This document shows, in pieces, positions 1-5,783 of a stretch of DNA of 5,783 nt (position 1 is the first letter of the stretch; each line of letters starts with the position of its first letter). Under the pieces are notes generated by a model. It searched no databases, had not been told where the DNA came from, and saw only the letters and a program-made list of their open reading frames with translations. The translations under genes were made by a program, and so were the position numbers. Origin of the DNA: Gemmatimonadota bacterium (GTDB lineage Bacteria > Gemmatimonadota > Gemmatimonadetes > Longimicrobiales > Gaopeijiaceae); the NCBI GenBank assembly GCA_030618065.1, contig JAUXEE010000152.1:1-5783 (forward strand), written 5' to 3'.

Positions 1-702
1 CTCGACCGTCGCGTCATTATCCGTCACCGCTTCAATAACGAGGCCGAGGATGGTGTAGTTGGTATTGGAATATGAATATCGCTGTCCGGGCTCATTGGTG
101 GCCGGAAGCAGGTCCCGCGTGCAATATTTAAGAGTCTCAATTTTTCCCCATATATGATCCAACTCCATTTCGGCGCCGCGGCCTTTGGGGATCCACTCCT
201 TCTGGAACTCCCAGGTGGGGATGCCACTCTGGTGGTTCAAGAGCTGGCGGAGGGTGGCCGTATCGGTGTTGTAGATGTCGCGGATAATGGGCGAATCCAG
301 GTAATCGGCGGGAGTCTTTTCCAGCTCCAGCAACCCTTCCTCCACCAGTTGGAGGATGACCCTGGCCACGAAGGTCTTCGTGATACTCCCCACACCGAAC
401 CGGTCGTTCGTTGTGACGGGCAGTTGGCGCAGGACGTCGCTAAAGCCCGCCGTTCCCGTCCAGATGACTTCATCACCCACGCCGATCGCCACCGACAACC
501 CCGGAATCCCCATGGAGATTCCCTGCACCAGGGCGTCCTGGAGGATGGCATCGTCTGGTTGGGCGTTCTGTTGCGCCGTGGCGGCGGCGGCGCCACCAAG
601 CTGGGTCAGTAGCAGCAGAAGGAGGGTGAGGGCCAAGCGGGTCCGGAGGCTTCCTCGGGTCATGTGCCACCCTCCTCGGGTCATGCGTCCCCCTCGGGTC
701 AT
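1..702 (-). CDS. Secreted serine hydrolase, beta-lactamase/DD-peptidase fold (class C-like), C-terminus beyond window
   Basis: The frame stays open to the left edge, giving 234 residues from the first possible start. Counting from there, a basic n-region and a Leu-rich core (about residues 23-32) form a Sec signal peptide, with likely cleavage after ATA near residue 43. The mature part shows the hallmarks of the beta-lactamase-related family (Pfam Beta-lactamase; AmpC, R61 DD-peptidase, EstB-type esterases): SITK at 106-109 (Ser106 nucleophile, Lys109), LLNHQSGI at 154-161 and YSN at 211-213. The third motif (HxG/KTG) would lie beyond the edge. Family members hydrolyse beta-lactams, D-Ala-D-Ala peptides or esters, so the substrate cannot be fixed here. 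The start at 702 overlaps the M28 stop as ATGA and has AGGAGG 7 nt upstream. In-frame ATGs at 684 and 663 are also plausible, and 663 gives the most compact signal peptide. The family call is firm; start and substrate are uncertain. Confidence 0.9.
   Translation of the reverse strand, partial: MTRGGRMTRGGWHMTRGSLRTRLALTLLLLLLTQLGGAAAATAQQNAQPDDAILQDALVQGISMGIPGLSVAIGVGDEVIWTGTAGFSDVLRQLPVTTNDRFGVGSITKTFVARVILQLVEEGLLELEKTPADYLDSPIIRDIYNTDTATLRQLLNHQSGIPTWEFQKEWIPKGRGAEMELDHIWGKIETLKYCTRDLLPATNEPGQRYSYSNTNYTILGLVIEAVTDNDATVE
653..702 (-). repeat. Triplicated start-codon repeat (ATGACCCGAGG x3, in frame)
   Basis: The 11-mer ATGACCCGAGG occurs three times on the minus strand, at 702-692, 684-674 and 663-653. 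The spacings are 18 and 21 nt, both multiples of three, so all three ATGs are in the hydrolase frame and encode repeated MTRG. Each unit ends in a purine stretch that acts as Shine-Dalgarno for the next ATG (AGGGGG 4 nt before 684, AGGAGG 7 nt before 663). A partial copy (CCGAGGAGGG) in the end of the peptidase gene gives the SD for 702. This looks like local duplication of a translation initiation region. Confidence 0.85.
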
Positions 703-1727
703 ATCCCGCCCTCCTCGGTTTTGACCGGAGTGGCTTCGCCGGAAACCAAAGGTTCCGTGATATCCACGACGGCTCGGATCACGTCGGACATGTAGTCCAC
801 GTTCAGGAACTCGTAGTGGTCGTTGGGCCGGTGATAGTACTCGTCGTCGGTGCTATTGGGGCTGGCAAGGGTGGTGGTGATGAACCCTTCGGCGTAGAAG
901 GCTACGTTATCCGAGCCGTTGAAATACCGGACCTGGTGTTCTTCCGGGCCGACCAGAGTTACGGGGGAGTCGTCGTCCAAGGCCTCCATGAAGATCTCAT
1001 CCAAGGTCGACTTCTCCGGCCCGAGGTACATCAGATTCCATGATCCGTCAGCCGCCGGCTTCCCGATCATCTCGAAGTTGATCATGCAGACGAGTTGGTC
1101 GGCACCGATGGGGAGGTTCGCGGCGAGGTGTCGTGACCCGATCAGTCCTCTCTCTTCCGCGGTGAAGGTGGCGAATATCAAGGACCGCTTATTATTGTGG
1201 ACCTTGGCGAAATATTGAGCGAGGGCGATCACAGCGGTAGTGCCCGTGGCGTTGTCGTCCGCTCCATTGTAAATATTATCTTCTTCCTCCCCTCGGACCC
1301 CGAGGTGATCATGATGGGCGCCGAAGAGGATATATTCATCTTTGAGGGCCGGATCCGTCCCCTCAATATACCCGATGATATTCTGCAAGTCGTATGTCGT
1401 GGGTACCGCGTCGGGGTCTCGGCGAGGGATATATTCGAAAGAAAATTCATTCTTGAACCCGGGAAACTCCGCGAATTCAGAAAGGCCCGCGGCCCGGAAC
1501 TGTTCGGCGATATAGTCCTCGGCCACGGCCATGTCCTCGGAGAAAGGGTCGCGACCCTTCAGGGCGTCGGAGGACAAATAGAGGATATGGGCGTCCACGG
1601 TTTCATTCGAGATCTGCGCGGGCGGTTCGATGGTGGCTGGAGCGGAACAGGCCGTCATCAACACCGCACAAAGAGCGGTTATGGGCCACCGGATCCGCAG
1701 ACGGGAATGCTGACCGGACACTTCCAT
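699..1727 (-). CDS. M28-family zinc aminopeptidase-like exopeptidase, predicted lipoprotein
   Basis: A complete 342-residue protein. The N-terminus has basic residues, a hydrophobic stretch (about 14-26) and Cys27 in LMTAC, a plausible though imperfect lipobox, so it is probably a lipid-anchored envelope enzyme. The metallopeptidase M28 motifs come in the expected order: GAHHDHLG (136-143; His138 metal ligand, Asp140), GADDNATG (155-162; bridging Asp), AEERG (190-194; Glu191 catalytic base, Glu192 ligand), NFEMIG (217-222; Glu219 where many members have Asp) and YYH (297-299; His299 ligand). M28 enzymes use two zinc ions to remove N-terminal residues or cleave dipeptides; the substrate here is unknown. 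Length fits a single catalytic domain with no PA insert. The start at 1727 is supported by AGGAGG 4 nt upstream and by the export signal. Its stop overlaps the start of the serine hydrolase downstream, so the two form an operon. Confidence 0.93.
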   Translation of the reverse strand: MEVSGQHSRLRIRWPITALCAVLMTACSAPATIEPPAQISNETVDAHILYLSSDALKGRDPFSEDMAVAEDYIAEQFRAAGLSEFAEFPGFKNEFSFEYIPRRDPDAVPTTYDLQNIIGYIEGTDPALKDEYILFGAHHDHLGVRGEEEDNIYNGADDNATGTTAVIALAQYFAKVHNNKRSLIFATFTAEERGLIGSRHLAANLPIGADQLVCMINFEMIGKPAADGSWNLMYLGPEKSTLDEIFMEALDDDSPVTLVGPEEHQVRYFNGSDNVAFYAEGFITTTLASPNSTDDEYYHRPNDHYEFLNVDYMSDVIRAVVDITEPLVSGEATPVKTEEGGI

Positions 1728-1731
1728 GGTT

Positions 1732-1737
1732 CCTCCT
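1732..1737 (-). promoter_or_regulatory. Shine-Dalgarno of the M28 peptidase
   Basis: AGGAGG on the minus strand ends 4 nt before the ATG at 1727. It is a full anti-SD match with slightly short spacing and supports this start over internal ones. Confidence 0.7.
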
Positions 1738-1741
1738 CGAG

Positions 1742-1763
1742 AAAGGACCTCAAAAGGACCTCA
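1742..1763. repeat. Perfect 11-bp tandem direct repeat in the peptidase leader
   Basis: AAAGGACCTCA occurs twice head to tail, at 1742-1752 and 1753-1763, with no mismatch. The 11-bp period is about one helical turn, so a protein could contact both copies on one DNA face. Each copy contains AGGACCT, a near-palindrome. It lies directly upstream of the M28 Shine-Dalgarno, so it could be an operator or a leader RNA element. A weaker GGGGACCTC match lies at 1819-1827. Confidence 0.55.
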
Positions 1764-1774
1764 GTAGGCTGAGG
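1759..1774. repeat. Inverted repeat CCTCAG-TAGG-CTGAGG
   Basis: A perfect 6-bp stem (1759-1764 with 1769-1774) encloses a 4-nt loop. After one mismatch it extends by G-C, G-C and A-T pairs. It overlaps the second copy of the 11-bp tandem repeat. It could be an operator or a 5'-leader hairpin of the peptidase transcript. No U-tract follows on either strand, so a classical terminator is unlikely. Confidence 0.4.
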
Positions 1775-1777
1775 CCC

Positions 1778-1784
1778 TATTCTA
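1778..1784. promoter_or_regulatory. Candidate shared -10 element for both divergent operons
   Basis: TATTCTA is an AT island in a GC-rich intergenic region. On the plus strand TATTCT (1778-1783) and on the minus strand TAGAAT (1784-1779) both keep the T1, A2 and T6 positions of a sigma70-type -10 box. No convincing -35 box is seen at about 17 bp in either direction. If used, the peptidase leader would be about 45 nt and the SEDS-gene leader about 105 nt. Confidence 0.25.
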
Positions 1785-1896
1785 CTCCCGCCTCCACCAC
1801 CGAACCAGCACCAGGGAAGGGGACCTCCTGAAGAAACCCGCCGGAAATCGCCTCCGTAGGGAAAAGAGTCCTGTTCACCTTCATCGTGGATGCACA

Positions 1897-4800
1897 ATGG
1901 GTCGCCTGGGAGAGGTCCTGAAGATTCGGGGGTTCCGACTGCGCCTTCTATTCTGGGGTAGCGTCGGAAGCGCAATCCTGATTCTGGTCTATCTTGCCCG
2001 CCATCAGCCGAGCTGGCCCTGGTTCTCGCTCTGGCTTTTCGCCCTCATGGGGGGATTGGCCCTCCTCTCTCTCCCCAGGGTTCGGAAAGCCCTCAACCTT
2101 TCCTGGTTCGGTGTCACCCTCCTCATGCTCATAGGGGTGGCCTTCTTCGACCTCTACCTCTTCCACGTCGAAACCCATCGGCAGAGAAGCGAGCGCCTGG
2201 AGGTCCATGGGGTTTTCTTCGACCCGGACCACCAACCCATCCGCGTGGGTGTGGGCTACCCAGGGTTGGATGTTCGTCTGGAGGGATCTTTCCGCCAGTT
2301 CGACCGTTGGTCCCTGGATCTCAGAAAGGTGGGGGCTCGGCAGTACGTCATTGATCACCTGGACCAGGTGCACATGCTCAGCTTGCCGGGTGAAGTATGG
2401 TGGAAGCCCTGGGGGAGGGTCACAGAGCCGGCCCTTGGGGCCAAGCTGGGTGGAGGAAGCTGGTCCGTGCCCCAGGATCCTGAGGAGCACATCGGCTTCC
2501 GGATCCAGCTCCTCAAGGAGGGAAGACGGGGAATTTTGGCCTGGGAGGGAAGTCGGGCCCCTTTGTCCTTGGATGACCCCCTTCTGGATCGGCGTCTGTC
2601 CCGGCGCCTTTCCCAGGGGATACCCCTTTCGGATCTGGAGTGGGACTCCCTTCCGGACCGGAGCATCGCTCAGGACCTCATCCTCACCAGGACCCGGCCG
2701 GGGCGACAAATCGGTCGGATCCGGGTGGCTCTCCCGGAATACCGTCTGGTTTCCCGACAAGCTGGAGAATCTCTGGGCCCGGAGGATCCGCCTCTGGTGG
2801 CCGAGGGAGACACGATCTGGGTCACCTCTCGAGGGAAGAGCTGGGCTTTTTCCTTGGAGCGGGTTCCGGGCGTCTCACGGGTAGCCGCCCCTGTGGCGGT
2901 CCGGTTCGTACGGCGCCCCCGGACCACCGGTTGGGCCCTTCCCTCATCGGAGGCATGTGGAGACGACACCCACCGGTGTGCCGTCCTCTCCACCCAGCCT
3001 TTGCCTTCTCCCCAGGCCCACTTCGACCTCAGCGGGTTCGGGTTGGACACGGCTCGTTACTCACTCCTTGCGCGACTGGTAACCGGCAGGGACGGGGTCC
3101 GGATCGTCGGTGCCGATTTCGAGGCCCGGTTCGGCTACGGGGAGGTCCACCCTCTCCCGGCTCTGCCGGCATCGGAGGGCTTCTCCCCCACGGGAATCCT
3201 GGTCAGGGTGCACAGGGCCGCACAGGGACAACAAAGCGCCGTCCTCATTACTGTCTTCGGCCTCTTCGTGTTGATCCTCGGGGCTTTGACGACAGTTTCA
3301 GGGGACCCTGCCATTTGGGAGAGGAGAAAGGCCACGTCACCGAACATGTCTGCGGCCTGGGGTTTCGTGAACGTGTTCCTGATATTCCTCGGGGTACGAT
3401 TGGCTCTGGGGCTGAGAGTCGCCTATTCGCCGCCCTTCTATGACCGGGCCGCAGCTACCGCGGTCGGGCTCTGGATAACCTTCGCGGTGATGTTGGTGGC
3501 CCTGGGCCGGTGGTCCTCCTGGGCTCCAGCCTTCTGGCGGGTGGTCCGGTGGATGGAAAGGCCCATGTCCCGGATGTTCCTCCCGGGTGTGAACGGGTCC
3601 GAAGCCCACACGCCGGAAGCTGATGTTCACGCAACCGGGTTCGAACCCAGGGCTCCTGAGGAGAAAAGAGATCGGAGAAGGGGGAGCTATCGGACGGCTC
3701 TGGGCCTTCTTCTCATGCTCCTGAGTATAGGCTTTCTCCTCTGGCAGCGACCGGAAGCTGCGGCGAGTCTCCTGGTGGCTGCCACGGGGATCGGTGCTTG
3801 GCTGGGCATGGGTCTGAGCCGGCGTCAGGCTCTGACTTCGACCCTCAACCGGCATCCTCTCGATGTCATCACGGCAGAAGATGGCCGGGAGAACCCCTCT
3901 CTCTCTCTGGCCCTGGCGGCAGGAGGCTCCGTTGTTCTGGCCCTGGCCATTCACGCGCCGTGGATGGCTCTGATCCCGGTCCTCTTTCTCCTTTTTCTCT
4001 TCGGAGCGAACCACCTTCTCTCCCGCTGGAAGGCCTTCGGGCCCCCGGTTCGGAGAGGCTGGGCTCTCTTCACCTTGATCCTCCTGGTGGTGGAGATGGG
4101 GGTCTTTGCCCTCTTCCCCTGGCCTGGGGCCGGGGTGGCAGCCCTTCTGGGAGCAGCCCTTGTGGGCGCCTTCTTCCTCCGAAGATCCTGGGGGGAAGGC
4201 GGCTCTACTCTCATGGAAAAGGGATATGTGGGGTTTCTCTCTGTGGAGAACGCCGTGTTCTCAGGGATGGGTTGGGTGGGTGTTCTGGCTGTCCTCGGCC
4301 TCCTGATCTTCCTCAGCGCCCAGGCAATTCCACCCTTCGTACGGTTCGCATTGGTGTTCATCCTCTTTCTCCTGGCCATCCGGGCGGGCTTGGCTTGCCA
4401 TCGTCTCCTGGAGAGCGGGGAGAGGAGGGGACAGATCCAGGCACTGGGTGTTCTGGTGATTCCCCTGGGTGTCCTGTTGGTCTTTATGCTTTTCGACTTT
4501 GGCCTGGGCTTGGTGTTCTTCGTTCCCATGTTCCTGACTGTCCTCCTCTCGGCCAGAATCGACAGGTTACCCAGGATCCTCATCGGTGGGTCGGTGGCGG
4601 TTGCGGCCACCATCGCCATCCTCGCTTGGTCCGTCCTCAACCCGTCGGTGGCGAGCCTCAGAGAGGCTCCGGACGTGCCTACCTTTTCCGCCGAGTTCGA
4701 GGGGGTAGGGAACGTCTTGACGGATCTCCTCCGGATGGCGGGAATGGGTGGGCCCGTAACCCGAGCCAGCATCCGAAGCATCGCCGCATCGGATCCGGAT

Positions 4801-5343
4801 CTCCTGGAAGAGGCGCTGGCTTTCGCTGGCCCGAGCGAGGCTCTCTTCGCCGCGGCCCCTTCTCGGGACCAGGTGTGGGGAGGGAGGGCTTATGCAGCCA
4901 GTGAACTCACGGGGACCGGATTCGCTGGAACCGCCGTGTTGGGGCGTGGAATCCCCACGGCCGTTTCCTATGCCGAGAACACGTACTCCGTGTACGTCCT
5001 GTCCGAGCATGGGGCTCTGGGGGGAATCGCCGTCCTGATGGTCTACCTGGCCCTCCTTGTGGTCGTGGGTGCCTGGATCTATCGAGTCCATGGTACCGTG
5101 CAAGAGACCCGGGCCGGATTAGCGGTCCTGGCCATGACGGTGGGGGGCGTGCTTTGGCTGACTCTGCCGGCCATTTACGTGGCGGCCTCGAACCTGGCCC
5201 TGGTGCCCCTCACGGGGCAGAACATGCCCTTCCTGGGACTCAACTCCTGGGCCGATGTCGTCCTGGTCAGCGGCCTGGCCACCGGCATCGTGTTCAGCCT
5301 CGCAGCCCTGGAGGAGCCCGAGCCGGAGAGGGGGGCGCCATGA
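1897..5343 (+). CDS. Giant polytopic membrane protein with C-terminal SEDS-like (FtsW/RodA/SpoVE) domain
   Basis: 1148 residues, against roughly 370-420 for usual FtsW/RodA. I count about 20 membrane segments: three (16-34, 42-59, 70-90); a ~355-residue hydrophilic, probably beta-rich domain (91-445, with Cys354/Cys361); seven more between 447 and 707; then a ten-helix core at about 722-1137. Basic loops (61-64, 474-478, 590-595, 719-720, 762-763, 835-844, 887-893) place both termini and the linkers inside, and put 91-445 and the long loop 913-1037 outside. The core matches SEDS layout: FDFGLGL (866-872), like the PDxGt motif; a long ECL4-like loop ending in NTYSVYVLSEHGALGG (1028-1043), which fits DFIFAVxAEELGxxG; and TGQNMPF (1106-1112). 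SEDS enzymes polymerise lipid II into glycan strands. The ECL4 Asp aligns with Asn1028, and SYGGS reads GLNSW. Start: the frame is open upstream to a stop at 1765, but 1897 is the only upstream ATG, with a weak SD. An O-antigen-ligase-like GT-C protein is the main alternative. Confidence 0.75.
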   Translation: MGRLGEVLKIRGFRLRLLFWGSVGSAILILVYLARHQPSWPWFSLWLFALMGGLALLSLPRVRKALNLSWFGVTLLMLIGVAFFDLYLFHVETHRQRSERLEVHGVFFDPDHQPIRVGVGYPGLDVRLEGSFRQFDRWSLDLRKVGARQYVIDHLDQVHMLSLPGEVWWKPWGRVTEPALGAKLGGGSWSVPQDPEEHIGFRIQLLKEGRRGILAWEGSRAPLSLDDPLLDRRLSRRLSQGIPLSDLEWDSLPDRSIAQDLILTRTRPGRQIGRIRVALPEYRLVSRQAGESLGPEDPPLVAEGDTIWVTSRGKSWAFSLERVPGVSRVAAPVAVRFVRRPRTTGWALPSSEACGDDTHRCAVLSTQPLPSPQAHFDLSGFGLDTARYSLLARLVTGRDGVRIVGADFEARFGYGEVHPLPALPASEGFSPTGILVRVHRAAQGQQSAVLITVFGLFVLILGALTTVSGDPAIWERRKATSPNMSAAWGFVNVFLIFLGVRLALGLRVAYSPPFYDRAAATAVGLWITFAVMLVALGRWSSWAPAFWRVVRWMERPMSRMFLPGVNGSEAHTPEADVHATGFEPRAPEEKRDRRRGSYRTALGLLLMLLSIGFLLWQRPEAAASLLVAATGIGAWLGMGLSRRQALTSTLNRHPLDVITAEDGRENPSLSLALAAGGSVVLALAIHAPWMALIPVLFLLFLFGANHLLSRWKAFGPPVRRGWALFTLILLVVEMGVFALFPWPGAGVAALLGAALVGAFFLRRSWGEGGSTLMEKGYVGFLSVENAVFSGMGWVGVLAVLGLLIFLSAQAIPPFVRFALVFILFLLAIRAGLACHRLLESGERRGQIQALGVLVIPLGVLLVFMLFDFGLGLVFFVPMFLTVLLSARIDRLPRILIGGSVAVAATIAILAWSVLNPSVASLREAPDVPTFSAEFEGVGNVLTDLLRMAGMGGPVTRASIRSIAASDPDLLEEALAFAGPSEALFAAAPSRDQVWGGRAYAASELTGTGFAGTAVLGRGIPTAVSYAENTYSVYVLSEHGALGGIAVLMVYLALLVVVGAWIYRVHGTVQETRAGLAVLAMTVGGVLWLTLPAIYVAASNLALVPLTGQNMPFLGLNSWADVVLVSGLATGIVFSLAALEEPEPERGAP
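5325..5335 (+). promoter_or_regulatory. Shine-Dalgarno of the downstream membrane gene, inside the SEDS gene
   Basis: The purine run GGAGAGGGGGG lies about 4-10 nt before the ATG at 5340, within the last codons of the upstream gene. Together with the ATGA overlap it marks translational coupling and decides the start. Confidence 0.55.
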
Positions 5344-5783
5344 GGGAAGGCGATCCGAGGGAGAGGAGCACTCCTCTTCTGCAGATGGTGGGGTTCCTGC
5401 TCCTCCTCACCGCGGCTCTCCTCATCTGGGTAGGAGGCCGAACCGTTCGGGCCAGCAGGGACCTTTCCGTTCGCACGGGGTTGGATTACGAGGCGTTTCT
5501 CGAGGCTGTGGATGACCTCCTGGCCGGAGCCGGCGACTCGGCCCTCCTCCGCTTCGACGAGGTGGAGGAACGGATTTCGCGGCGTCGGACCGTCACTTTC
5601 GACACCCTGACCATCCTCGCGGATGTAAGCGCCTTCCCAGCCTTCGATCGAGCCGGATTCCTTTACGATCAAGTCCAGGCCTATAACCGATTCCAAAGGG
5701 AGCGCCTCGACCTGGCCCGAGCCGACCCAGACTGGTGGGATCGGATCGGTGCCTTCAACCCGTCGATCTTCCGGGTCCTCCAG
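5340..5783 (+). CDS. Single-span membrane protein of unknown family, N-terminal part only
   Basis: 148 residues are visible and the frame is still open at the right edge. The ATG overlaps the SEDS-gene stop as ATGA, with a strong purine-rich SD, so the two are likely co-translated. A charged N-terminus (1-9) is followed by one membrane segment (about 14-32, VGFLLLLTAALLIW core), then a hydrophilic, charged and largely helical-looking region with no second span: acidic around 50-78, then RRR at 81-83, and DWWDRIGAFNP at 131-141. I do not recognise the family. Position next to a SEDS gene suggests a class B PBP or another SEDS partner, but the RGxIxDRNG-type motif that normally follows the PBP anchor within a few dozen residues is absent from what is visible, so an ordinary bPBP is not supported. 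A division- or envelope-assembly partner is inference only. Confidence 0.8.
   Translation, partial: MREGDPRERSTPLLQMVGFLLLLTAALLIWVGGRTVRASRDLSVRTGLDYEAFLEAVDDLLAGAGDSALLRFDEVEERISRRRTVTFDTLTILADVSAFPAFDRAGFLYDQVQAYNRFQRERLDLARADPDWWDRIGAFNPSIFRVLQ

Noticed and set aside
154..612. Plus-strand 152-residue frame over the serine hydrolase
   Set aside because: The minus strand has the signal peptide and the SITK, HQSGI and YSN motifs in one open frame; the plus-strand translation shows no family features.
1197..1772. Plus-strand 191-residue frame over the peptidase
   Set aside because: Antisense to a complete M28 catalytic domain with all its metal-site motifs; no recognisable product or plausible ribosome site.
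1759..1774. Intrinsic terminator at the intergenic inverted repeat
   Set aside because: No U-run follows on either strand, and it lies upstream of, not after, both divergent genes.
1948..2760. 270-residue minus-strand open frame opposite the SEDS gene
   Set aside because: Low-complexity Pro/Gly/Glu-rich translation with no motif, lying antisense to a frame with clear membrane-protein structure; typical of GC-rich shadow frames.
3637..3648. GGGTTCGAACCC, resembling a tRNA T-arm
   Set aside because: It is a perfect palindrome inside the open SEDS frame, but no matching acceptor stem, anticodon arm or D-arm is found around it, and the stem around a TTCGAAC loop does not reach five pairs.
3798..4904. 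368-residue plus-strand open frame in another frame of the SEDS gene
   Set aside because: Gly/Pro/Arg/Ser-rich translation without domains; the overlapping frame carries regular hydrophobic helices and SEDS motifs. The minus-strand frames at 3337-4014 and 3951-4781 were rejected for the same reason.
4978..5060. O-antigen ligase/polymerase (Wzy-type) as the identity of the C-terminal domain
   Set aside because: The NTY...SEHGALGG segment does resemble Wzy proteins, but the following TGQNMPF region, the ten-helix spacing and the long penultimate loop fit SEDS better. Kept as the main alternative, not excluded.

Overview
This is a GC-rich bacterial window with no RNA genes, insertion sequences or CRISPR arrays that I can see. 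It holds two divergent gene sets that share one intergenic region of about 169 bp. Long low-AT coding frames, a long secretory signal peptide, a lipoprotein exopeptidase and a very large SEDS-like membrane protein fit a high-GC environmental Gram-negative. A Gemmatimonadota-like bacterium is my guess, but nothing in the window proves the phylum.

Left half, minus strand (1-1727): an exported M28-family metallopeptidase, probably a lipoprotein, is followed by a secreted serine hydrolase of the beta-lactamase / DD-peptidase fold. The hydrolase runs off the left edge, so its C-terminus is missing. The two genes overlap by 4 nt (ATGA) and look translationally coupled. The start of the hydrolase is unusual: the 11-mer ATGACCCGAGG occurs three times in one frame, so there are three consecutive candidate start codons, each with its own Shine-Dalgarno sequence.

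Centre (1728-1896): the divergent intergenic region. It holds a perfect 11-bp tandem repeat, an overlapping inverted repeat just upstream of the peptidase ribosome binding site, and a small AT island (TATTCTA) that could serve as a -10 element in both directions.

Right half, plus strand (1897-5783): one 1148-residue polytopic membrane protein. Its last ~420 residues look like a divergent SEDS (FtsW/RodA/SpoVE) glycosyltransferase core with ten membrane segments. The first ~720 residues add about ten more membrane segments and a ~355-residue extracytoplasmic domain that I do not recognise. Two hallmark SEDS sites appear altered: the ECL4 Asp aligns with Asn, and the terminal SYGGS-type motif reads GLNSW. 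The gene overlaps by 4 nt with a single-span membrane protein of unknown family that runs off the right edge.

The right-hand pair is the best candidate for something undescribed: a giant, possibly catalytically altered SEDS protein with a co-translated membrane partner. The left-hand pair looks like envelope-localised peptide or peptidoglycan processing. Any functional link between the two sides is inference from adjacency only.
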